Shown one piece after another: positions 58,024-64,000 of a stretch of DNA of 64,000 nt; position 1 is the first letter of the stretch, and each line of letters starts with the position of its first letter. The position numbers and the translations under genes are program-made. Source of the DNA: UBA11524 sp963642705 (GTDB lineage Bacteria; Bacillota; Clostridia; Christensenellales; Aristaeellaceae); NCBI GenBank assembly GCA_963642705.1, contig CAVIHU010000001.1, positions 1 through 64,000 on the forward strand. Reading direction: 5' to 3'. Under the pieces are notes generated by a model that was not told the origin of the DNA, ran no database searches, and was given only the letters and a program-made list of their open reading frames with translations.

Positions 58024-58848
58024 ATGATTTCCCATCTTGATACGTATCTGGAGGCATTGCGGTCTGATCCGCTCGGCTTTCTGCTGACGCTTGTGTACAG
58101 TGTGGTCGTATTCCTTCTGAGTCTTATGCTGCACGAATGTGCACACGGATATGTCGCGTACCGTTGCGGCGACCCAACGGCGAAGATGATGGGCAGGCTG
58201 ACGCTTGACCCGCGCAAGCATCTTGATTTAATCGGTACCATCAGCATGTTCCTGATCGGTTTCGGCTGGGCAAAGCCGGTGCCGGTCAATCCGAATAACT
58301 ATCGTCATGGACGGCGCGATGATTTTCTCGTGTCGATTGCTGGTATTGTGACGAATCTCTGCTTGTGTCTTGCGTGCATGGGATTGAGCGTCCCGATCGG
58401 ACGGTTGATGTTTGGTGATGACCTTCTCAAGCAGGTGCAGAACTTTTCCGGTTCCGTGTCGTACCTGTTCAGCCCGTTTTATACGACGAGCATGAACACA
58501 GGCGGTGCAGATATTGCGAACGGCACATTTGCAGCAGAAATGCTCAGCCGGCTGGCAGTGCCGTGGCTGCAGTACGTTCAGCGCTTTTTGTTGATGATGG
58601 CGCAGACGAACCTATGTCTTGCCATTTTCAATTTCTTGCCGATTCCGCCGTTGGATGGGTATCATCTGTTCAATGATCTGCTGTTCAAGGGCAGGTTACA
58701 CCTGAACCGAAATGGGTATATGATTGCGCAGGTTGTGCTGATTGTGCTTGTACTGTCAGGTATGCTGGACAGCTTCCTGAGCGAAGCGCTCTTTCAGGTA
58801 TACGGCTTCCTGCTCAAGGGCACGCTTGCGTTGGCAGGATTATCATAA
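58024..58848 (+). CDS. Site-2-protease-like membrane metalloprotease (M50)
   Basis: The 274-residue product has several membrane spans and the metal-binding HECAH (His37, Glu38, His41) in the first. The second M50 motif appears as PPLDGYHLF near residue 210. Such proteases cut membrane-embedded substrates, for example anti-sigma factors. It is the short form without a PDZ domain, common in Firmicutes near scpAB. The frame is open 21 codons upstream, but GAGG precedes the ATG at 58024. It is 12 bases before scpA. Confidence 0.9.
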   Translation: MISHLDTYLEALRSDPLGFLLTLVYSVVVFLLSLMLHECAHGYVAYRCGDPTAKMMGRLTLDPRKHLDLIGTISMFLIGFGWAKPVPVNPNNYRHGRRDDFLVSIAGIVTNLCLCLACMGLSVPIGRLMFGDDLLKQVQNFSGSVSYLFSPFYTTSMNTGGADIANGTFAAEMLSRLAVPWLQYVQRFLLMMAQTNLCLAIFNFLPIPPLDGYHLFNDLLFKGRLHLNRNGYMIAQVVLIVLVLSGMLDSFLSEALFQVYGFLLKGTLALAGLS

Positions 58849-58860
58849 GGATGGAAACGC

Positions 58861-59646
58861 ATGAGCATGACATTTCAGCTCAAGGACTTTGACGGCCCGC
58901 TTGACCTGCTCCTCTTCCTGATTAACAAGGAAAAAATTAACATCAAGGACATTTTTGTCAGCCAGATTACCGACCAGTATATCGATTCTGTCCGGAGTGC
59001 CGCTGATTTGGATATGGATGACGCGACGGATTTTCTCGTGATGGCTGCGACGCTGCTGGAAATCAAATCCCGTGCGATGCTGCCGCGTCCGCCGGCACTC
59101 GATGAGGGTGAGGAGGATCCGGAGGAAGCACTTATCCGTCGTCTGGAGGAATACAAGCGCTTTCGGGAGAGCGCATCGGCGCTCAAACAGTTTGAATTGG
59201 CGGCGGCACAGGTGTTTACGAAGCTTCCGGAGGAATATCCGCTTCCGCCGCAGGAAACGGAGTTTGTCGGGCTGACGCTCCATGGACTGACGGAGGCGTT
59301 TCTGCGCATCTGGGCGAGAAAGCCTGCAGATGGTGACCGCCCGGAAACAAATCACTATGCACCGCGGGACATTCATCGCGATGAGCACAGCGTGCAGGAA
59401 TGTATGCTGACGCTGCTCAAGGGTGTGTCATCACGCGGATGTCTGCGCTTTGAGGAAACATTCAGTGCTGCACCGACAAAAGAAGAGGTCGTTACGCTGT
59501 TTATGGCGCTGCTGGAACTGCTCAAGCTTGGTGAAATCCATGTGGAGCAGGAAGGAACATGTCGGGAAATCGTGCTCTATCCGGGCGGAAGACATGGCAT
59601 GACGGATGAAGAAACAATATCGGAGATGATGGAGGAGCTGCAATGA
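58861..59646 (+). CDS. scpA: Chromosome condensation protein ScpA
   Basis: ScpA is the kleisin that bridges Smc heads. The 261-residue product starts SMTFQLKDFDGPLDLLLFLI, the typical ScpA N-terminus that binds the SMC neck. It ends with a winged-helix region. The ATG follows AAGGATG. It overlaps scpB by four bases (ATGA), so the two subunits are made together. Confidence 0.95.
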   Translation: MSMTFQLKDFDGPLDLLLFLINKEKINIKDIFVSQITDQYIDSVRSAADLDMDDATDFLVMAATLLEIKSRAMLPRPPALDEGEEDPEEALIRRLEEYKRFRESASALKQFELAAAQVFTKLPEEYPLPPQETEFVGLTLHGLTEAFLRIWARKPADGDRPETNHYAPRDIHRDEHSVQECMLTLLKGVSSRGCLRFEETFSAAPTKEEVVTLFMALLELLKLGEIHVEQEGTCREIVLYPGGRHGMTDEETISEMMEELQ

Positions 59647-60260
59647 CAGGCGAACAGGGTAAGGAAGAGCAGCTGGAAATACTCGACGAGTTAGAGGAAA
59701 CCGGCGGCAACCTCCTCGGAAGAATTGAAGCAATTCTGTTTGTAGCAGGAGAAGCAATTCGGGTGGAGGAGCTTGCAAAGGCGCTTGATTTGTCCGTACA
59801 GCAGGTGGAGGATGCACTTTCACAGCTTCGCGATGAATACGACTTCAAGCAGCGGGGTTTTTCACTCAAACGGTATGGGCATCATGTACAGCTGGCAACG
59901 CGTGCGTTGTATTCGCAGGATGTTGTTCGCTTGCTTCAGCCCGTACAGAAACAGTCGCTGACGCAGGCGGCGATGGAAACGCTGGCAGTCGTTGCGTATC
60001 GTCAGCCGGTGACGCGTGCCGAGGTCGAACAGGTTCGCGGCGTCAAGTGTGATTATTCGCTGCAGTCACTGATGAATAAGGAGCTGATTGCCGAAGTCGG
60101 ACGCAAGGAAGCACTCGGACGGCCGATACTGTATGGGACAACAGATGCATTTTTGGCACATTTTGGTATTTCGTCGCTGAAAGAGCTGCCGCCGCTACCG
60201 GAAAAGGTTGAAGAGAAAAAAGATGACAGTCAGGATGAAATTCGGGATTTGATTTCATAA
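59643..60260 (+). CDS. scpB: Chromosome condensation protein ScpB
   Basis: ScpB forms a dimer of two winged-helix domains that binds ScpA. The 205-residue product has the family blocks IEAILFVAGEAIRVEELA and ETLAVVAYRQPVTRAEVEQ, and the GRPILYGTTDAFLAHFG segment. The ATG overlaps the scpA stop. A terminator hairpin follows, separating it from the convergent sensor kinase. Confidence 0.95.
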   Translation: MTGEQGKEEQLEILDELEETGGNLLGRIEAILFVAGEAIRVEELAKALDLSVQQVEDALSQLRDEYDFKQRGFSLKRYGHHVQLATRALYSQDVVRLLQPVQKQSLTQAAMETLAVVAYRQPVTRAEVEQVRGVKCDYSLQSLMNKELIAEVGRKEALGRPILYGTTDAFLAHFGISSLKELPPLPEKVEEKKDDSQDEIRDLIS

Positions 60261-60262
60261 GA

Positions 60263-60305
60263 GCAGCTCCGCCGGGCACAGGTGCGTGTCTGGCGGAGCT
60301 GCTTT
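60263..60305. terminator. Terminator between scpB and the sensor kinase
   Basis: GCAGCTCCGCC at 60263-60273 pairs with GGCGGAGCTGC at 60292-60302, followed by TTTAG. It lies between convergent genes and could work in both directions, with weak T tracts. Confidence 0.75.
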
Positions 60306-60316
60306 AGTTGGAAAAG

Positions 60317-61702
60317 TCAGGCGTTTTCGTTTGTGTTATGTAGTACGTTTGTTGGCAGATCAACGAAGAATGTCGTGCCTGTGCCGACCTTGCTGCGAAC
60401 GCGGATCTGACCGCCGTGTCCCATAACAATGATACGCGCGATGGATAGTCCGAGACCATGACCGCCTGTTTCGCTTTTGCGTGCACTGTCGGAGCGGTAA
60501 AAACGCTCGAAGATTTTCGGAAGCTCTTCCTTGGCGATGCCGATGCCTTGGTCAGCCATGGTCAATGTGCAGCCTGTAGCTGTTTTTGCTACGCCGATGG
60601 TGATGGTGCCGCCTTTGTGCGAATATTTGACGGCGTTGTCGCAGAGAATACGGAGCACCTGTTTAATCATTTTGCGGTCGGCTTCGATTTGGACATGGTC
60701 GGAAGGGGACAGCAGAAATGTATTTTCCGGTGCTACCATGGCTGCTTCACTTTGCACCTCGGTAGCAACATCGAGCACATCGAAGCGAACTGTTTCCAGC
60801 AGAAGCGTCTTCTTGTCATGGCGTGCGAGGAAGAGAAGCTCCTCTACCAGCTGCTTCATGCTTTCTGTTTCCTGTGAGATGGCGTTGATCGCCTCATCGA
60901 GGATGGCAGGGTCACTCTTACCCCAGCGTGCAAGCATGTTTGCGTAGCCCTGAATGACGGCAATTGGCGTTCGCAGTTCATGAGAGGCATCGGATACGAA
61001 CTGCTTCTGGCTGTTGTAGGATGTTTCGATGCGATCGAGCATGGAGTTGATGACGATTGCTAAATCCTGCAGTTCATTTTTTGTGCCGGCAATGTTGATG
61101 CGGTTGGACAGGTTGTTGGCGGATAGTGTCGCGGCAAGCTCTGTTATATCGCGGATTGGTGCGAGGACATTTTTGAGCAGCCGTTTTCGCTTCAGGACGA
61201 AGTACAGCATCCGGTATGCGTCAGCAAGGAACAGAGCTGCGACAAGAATCCAATACAGAAAAATCGGACGCTCGAGCGAAAAACGGATCAGCAGCATTGT
61301 GCCGGAGGCGTGAACGGTCTCAACGATCAGGCAATGCTCTGTAAATACGGCTGCTGGGTCGGGAAAGGCAATCTGCGTGGTCGTGTTGTCTGATGACTCA
61401 ACGTAGGTAACTTCTGCATCATCGAGCACGGACAGTGTGATGGCGCCGTTGGCAGAAAGCGGCGCATCAATTAGCTTGGCAGTATCCTGCTGGAGCAATG
61501 CAAAAACAGCAGCCCAGAATAGCAGGGAAGTCAACAGCAGCACCGGAATAAATGACCGAATGAGTTGCACGGAATAGTGCATGGCGATGCGCAGCGTCAG
61601 CGAAAGCCGAATGCGGGAAATGGGCGAAGGATTTTCGGGAGCGGGCTTTTTCTCGAGAACTTGAACTGCTTTCAACTGCGATTGGGCAGGTTTTTTACTC
61701 AT
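60317..61702 (-). CDS. Sensor histidine kinase
   Basis: The 461-residue product has two membrane segments (about 48-70 and 146-165) around an ~75-residue extracytoplasmic loop and a HAMP linker near 175-225. The phospho-acceptor His241 lies in SDASHELRTP. The ATPase has the N box (LCDNAVKYS), G1 (DQGIGI) and G2 (GGHGLGLS). It phosphorylates the response regulator encoded upstream. The ATG overlaps the regulator stop by eight bases. The signal is unknown; the small loop and co-transcribed membrane proteins suggest an envelope signal. Confidence 0.92.
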   Translation of the reverse strand: MSKKPAQSQLKAVQVLEKKPAPENPSPISRIRLSLTLRIAMHYSVQLIRSFIPVLLLTSLLFWAAVFALLQQDTAKLIDAPLSANGAITLSVLDDAEVTYVESSDNTTTQIAFPDPAAVFTEHCLIVETVHASGTMLLIRFSLERPIFLYWILVAALFLADAYRMLYFVLKRKRLLKNVLAPIRDITELAATLSANNLSNRINIAGTKNELQDLAIVINSMLDRIETSYNSQKQFVSDASHELRTPIAVIQGYANMLARWGKSDPAILDEAINAISQETESMKQLVEELLFLARHDKKTLLLETVRFDVLDVATEVQSEAAMVAPENTFLLSPSDHVQIEADRKMIKQVLRILCDNAVKYSHKGGTITIGVAKTATGCTLTMADQGIGIAKEELPKIFERFYRSDSARKSETGGHGLGLSIARIIVMGHGGQIRVRSKVGTGTTFFVDLPTNVLHNTNENA

Positions 61703-62381
61703 CGATACGGAACATGTATCCGACGGAGCGGATGGTGTGCAGCATCTTTACGCCGAAGGGCTCATCGAGCTTATGACGCAGATAGCGGATGTACACGTCC
61801 ACCACGTTTGTGTCGCCAGTATAATTGTAGCCCCAGACATCCGTCAGCAGTGTGTCCCGCGTTACTGCTTCGCCTTGGTGGAGCATCAGGTACTTCAGCA
61901 GGTCAAATTCTTTTTTCGTCAGGTTGACAATTTGATTGTTCATGGTGACAGTGTAACTGGAGGGCGTCAGCGCGAGCGGCCCTGCACGAAGCGTTTGTGA
62001 CTGTTCGGCGGACGCTGTTCCGCGGTGCTTCTTGAGCGCAACACGGATACGCGCGAGGAGCTCTTCAATGGCGAATGGCTTTGTCATGTAGTCATCCGCG
62101 CCCATATCAAGCCCCATGACCTTGTCGGATACGTCATCCTTTGCAGTCAGCATGATGATCGGCACATCGCTGTCATGGCGAAGGCGACGGCAGACCTCAA
62201 TGCCGGATAGCTCAGGCAGCATCAGGTCAAGAATCAGCAGATCAGGATCCCATGATTTTGCAAGTTCAAGCCCTGTACGACCGTCGCCGGCTGTCTGCAC
62301 CTCGTAGCCCTCATGCTCCAATTCCAGTTGAAGAAAGCGAGCGATTTTACGTTCGTCCTCAATGACAAGAATGCGGCTCAT
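61695..62381 (-). CDS. OmpR/PhoB-type response regulator
   Basis: The 228-residue product has a receiver domain with acidic Glu8-Asp9-Glu10, phospho-acceptor Asp52 and the Lys in TKPFA. A C-terminal winged helix follows, with the RDTLLTDVWGY and TNVVDVYIRYLRHKL helices. It acts as a transcription factor when phosphorylated. The frame is open 22 codons upstream. The ATG at 62381 has AAGGAAG upstream, and that ribosome site lies inside the preceding 34-codon gene. Four bases separate them. Confidence 0.92.
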   Translation of the reverse strand: MSRILVIEDERKIARFLQLELEHEGYEVQTAGDGRTGLELAKSWDPDLLILDLMLPELSGIEVCRRLRHDSDVPIIMLTAKDDVSDKVMGLDMGADDYMTKPFAIEELLARIRVALKKHRGTASAEQSQTLRAGPLALTPSSYTVTMNNQIVNLTKKEFDLLKYLMLHQGEAVTRDTLLTDVWGYNYTGDTNVVDVYIRYLRHKLDEPFGVKMLHTIRSVGYMFRIDE

Positions 62382-62385
62382 GCCA

Positions 62386-62490
62386 TCACACTTCCTTCTG
62401 GTCGTTCTTGAACAGTCCGAGGAACAGCATAATGGAGCCGATGGCAAGCAGATTGCTTATGAACAGGAGAAGAAGAGAAAAAAGCCACAT
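62386..62490 (-). CDS. 34-residue single-span membrane protein
   Basis: A complete frame starts at an ATG preceded by TAAGGAGG and encodes 34 residues. The first 27 are a Leu/Phe/Ile-rich membrane helix (WLFSLLLLFISNLLAIGSI and on), then a charged tail KNDQKEV. It lies between the DUF4342-like gene (13 bases) and the response regulator (4 bases), so it is translationally coupled to the regulator. Function is unknown; a small regulator of the neighbouring sensor kinase is a guess. Confidence 0.7.
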   Translation of the reverse strand: MWLFSLLLLFISNLLAIGSIMLFLGLFKNDQKEV

Positions 62491-62503
62491 GGTTGAATCC
62501 TCC

Positions 62504-63283
62504 TTACTTGATGGTTGCAGAGTTGAAGCCGTCTGTGTCATCCTCAATGGTTACGCGGCCATCCTTGCTTTTGACCTGCACGGGGACATTGAGGGTCGGG
62601 CAGGAATGGTGAACAGGTTTGCTGGAGTAATAGCTATGTGCGAAGTCGTTTTCAGCCTGCTTTTCGCCCTTTACGTTGCTTTTGCCACCCTGAAAGCCCT
62701 TCGTAAACTCGTCAAAGGCAGGTTTAAAATTCTGTGCGGTATTTTTAACCGTGCGGTCGACGTTTTCTCCTGCAAAGTCAGGGTCTGATTTGTCAACGGA
62801 AACATGATATCCGAGCAGCAGGATGCAAACGATGCTGCAAAACAGCAGGGGCAGACTGAAGAGTGCAGAAATGATTGCGAACAGGACGGAAACATTGAGA
62901 ATCACCGCCCCTTTGCGGGTGACTTTGATTCGAATGCGGTAGAGCCGGTCGAGATAATGCATGATGCCGCGCTTTTGATTTGAATAAAATTCGGATGAGG
63001 CAGAAGAAATGCTTGCAGCGGACGTGCTACTCGCAGCAGACGCTCTGCTCGCAGCAGACGCTCTGCCCGCAGCCGTCGTTTTGCTGGATGTGTTTGCTTG
63101 AGATGTGGTGCGTGTGCGGTCGGCAGTGGTATACTCGTATTTCAGCTTGCCGCTGCGTTCCAAATCAATCAGCGCGCGGGCGACATTGCCGTTATGATAA
63201 TCAAGCAGCGATACGGCCTCCTGATAGCTGATTCCACTCTTGCGACGAATCAGTTCGATATCCTCAATGGTATAAGCTGCCAT
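62504..63283 (-). CDS. UBA-like/DUF4342-like membrane protein
   Basis: The 259-residue product starts with a UBA-like three-helix segment (YTIEDIELIRRKSGISYQEA). A low-complexity Ala/Ser-rich linker (about 80-110) follows, then a DUF4342-like stretch with two membrane segments (VILNVSVLFAIISALFSL and the next). The tail is charged. No activity is known. The frame is open 20 codons upstream, but AAAGGAG precedes the ATG at 63283. It is the first gene of the operon with the microprotein and the two-component pair. Confidence 0.75.
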   Translation of the reverse strand: MAAYTIEDIELIRRKSGISYQEAVSLLDYHNGNVARALIDLERSGKLKYEYTTADRTRTTSQANTSSKTTAAGRASAASRASAASSTSAASISSASSEFYSNQKRGIMHYLDRLYRIRIKVTRKGAVILNVSVLFAIISALFSLPLLFCSIVCILLLGYHVSVDKSDPDFAGENVDRTVKNTAQNFKPAFDEFTKGFQGGKSNVKGEKQAENDFAHSYYSSKPVHHSCPTLNVPVQVKSKDGRVTIEDDTDGFNSATIK

Positions 63284-63338
63284 GATGAAAGCTCCTTTCA
63301 GTGAGTGACGGACACGTGATGTGCCCTTGACGTCTTCT

Positions 63339-63347
63339 ATCATAGCA
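63339..63347 (-). promoter_or_regulatory. Extended -10 promoter of the two-component operon
   Basis: On the minus strand TGCTATGAT gives an extended -10 (TATGAT at 63344-63339), about 55 bases before the ATG of the DUF4342-like gene. No clear -35 box. Confidence 0.5.
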
Positions 63348-63433
63348 CAAATGAAACGAAATTGCCTGAGAAACAGGAAAGGAAAAGATGAAAATTATAT
63401 GAGAAAAGCAGTGAAAATGCACCCGAAATTTGA

Positions 63434-63491
63434 TTGACAAACCCTTTTAACGTGCTACAATAAGATGTGCTGTCCGAAAGGGTTCGGCAGC
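63434..63491 (+). promoter_or_regulatory. Promoter and leader hairpin of the PII-like gene
   Basis: TTGACA at 63434-63439 and TACAAT at 63456-63461 with a 16-base spacer. The start of the transcript forms a strong hairpin: GCTG-CCGAA-AGGG-TTCGG-CAGC (63469-63491, one bulged base). Confidence 0.65.
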
Positions 63492-63514
63492 GTTGAAAGG
63501 GAGGTTAGACAGAA

Positions 63515-63865
63515 ATGCAGATGTTTGTCCTGGTACTCAATCGGGAGGAATTTCTGGAGCCGTTGCTGGAGGAAATGCTCAAGCAGAAGATCGGCGGTGC
63601 AACTGTTCTGGAATCGACCGGCATGATGCGTGTGCTGGACAGCGATCATAATATCGATGATCTGCCGCTCCTTGGCGTGTTGCGTCATATCTGCAATCCG
63701 GAGCGCAAGCACTCCAAAACGATCTTTACGCTGATGAAAGATGAACAGATTCCGAAGATGGTCGAAATCATCAACAAAGTAACCGGAGGACTGGACAAGC
63801 CCGATACGGGTATCTGCTTTGCCCTGCCCACGACATTTGTGGAAGGGGTCAAGAAAAAGCAATGA
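63515..63865 (+). CDS. PII-like nitrogen/ion signalling protein
   Basis: The 116-residue product has the ferredoxin-like PII fold order: MQMFVLVLNREEFLEPLLEE, then a GGATVLESTGM strand, and a late KTIFTLMKDEQIPKMVEII block. It lacks the classical T-loop tyrosine motif, so it is not GlnB or GlnK. It overlaps an antiporter gene by four bases, suggesting it controls that transporter, perhaps by binding a nucleotide. That role is inference. The ATG follows GGGAGG. Confidence 0.75.
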   Translation: MQMFVLVLNREEFLEPLLEEMLKQKIGGATVLESTGMMRVLDSDHNIDDLPLLGVLRHICNPERKHSKTIFTLMKDEQIPKMVEIINKVTGGLDKPDTGICFALPTTFVEGVKKKQ

Positions 63866-64000
63866 ATATCCTGTGTGCGCTGGCAGTAGCAATGGCTGTC
63901 GGCATGGCAATGACCCGTGCGATTAAGCTGATTCATCTGCCGAATGTAACGGCATATCTGATTGCCGGCCTGCTGGTTGGTCCGTTCATCCTGAATGTGC
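63862..64000 (+). CDS. Cation/proton antiporter, CPA2/Kef type (N-terminal fragment)
   Basis: Only the first 46 codons are in the window. They give MNILCALAVAMAVGMAMTR, a short charged turn and VTAYLIAGLLVGPFILNV, matching the N-terminal spans of Kef-type antiporters (the YLxAGxLxGP pattern). The ATG overlaps the stop of the PII-like gene (ATGA). The rest lies beyond 64000. Confidence 0.75.
   Translation, partial: MNILCALAVAMAVGMAMTRAIKLIHLPNVTAYLIAGLLVGPFILNV

Noticed and set aside
62980..63100. Repetitive sequence in the DUF4342-like gene as a mobile or satellite repeat
   Set aside because: It encodes an Ala/Ser-rich linker in frame; repeats of GCA/GCG and TCT-type codons explain it.

Overview
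This 64 kb window looks like a chromosomal segment from an anaerobic, fermentative Firmicute of class Clostridia, probably a gut-type, uncultured-like lineage. The evidence for that is a Gram-positive gene repertoire and gene order: dnaG-rpoD-trmK-nif3, darA-holB-ricT, trpR-like-pcrA-ligA, scpAB, HprK, a T-box leader and AGGAGG ribosome sites. Oxygen-sensitive or ferredoxin-linked enzymes point to anaerobic life: pyruvate formate-lyase and its activase, NfnAB and a 2[4Fe-4S] ferredoxin. The genus cannot be fixed from sequence alone. No rRNA, tRNA, CRISPR, prophage or intact insertion sequence was seen.

Layout. 1-3.6 kb: tig-clpP-clpX (protein folding and proteolysis). 3.7-6.9 kb: pflB-pflA. 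7.2-13.3 kb: a six-gene minus-strand operon (LCP protein, zinc-ribbon membrane protein, thioredoxin-reductase-like flavoprotein, DUF3298 protein, RluA-type pseudouridine synthase, DUF6062-like protein). 13.4-14.3 kb: rseC-trxA. 14.4-19.8 kb: T-box-controlled aspS::gatC fusion, gatA and gatB (tRNA-dependent amidation). 19.9-27.4 kb: dgt, dnaG, two tandem rpoD paralogues, trmK, nif3 and a zinc-ribbon coiled-coil protein. 27.6-30.4 kb: Cof hydrolase, hprK and ROK glucokinase. 30.6-33.6 kb: GH3 glycosidase and NlpC/P60 protein. 33.7-36 kb: nfnAB. 36-40.3 kb: a secreted unknown, darA-holB-ricT, a small inverted-repeat element and ferredoxin. 40.4-43.7 kb: ABC exporter with a papain-like secreted protein. 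43.8-46.6 kb: uxuAB. 46.6-50.7 kb: glutamine synthetase III and an ammonium transporter fused to PII. 50.9-53 kb: membrane pyrophosphatase. 53.3-60.3 kb: trpR-like, pcrA, ligA, site-2-protease-like, scpAB. 60.3-63.3 kb: a two-component system with a DUF4342-like protein and a 34-residue membrane protein. 63.5-64 kb: a PII-like gene and a truncated cation/proton antiporter.

How the genes fit together. Sugar-acid and xylan or glucan breakdown (uxuAB, GH3, glucokinase, HprK control) feeds pyruvate to Pfl. NfnAB, ferredoxin and the ion-pumping pyrophosphatase handle redox and energy. The thioredoxin-reductase-like protein has lost the visible NADPH motifs and may take electrons from ferredoxin. 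Nitrogen supply is organised around GSIII and Amt-PII, with RNA hairpins in the leader and between the two genes. The most notable observations are the AspS-GatC fusion, the Amt-PII fusion, tandem rpoD genes with TTG starts, a 151 bp inverted-repeat element with a 9 bp target duplication at the ricT stop codon, and an unannotated-size 34-residue membrane protein coupled to a response regulator.
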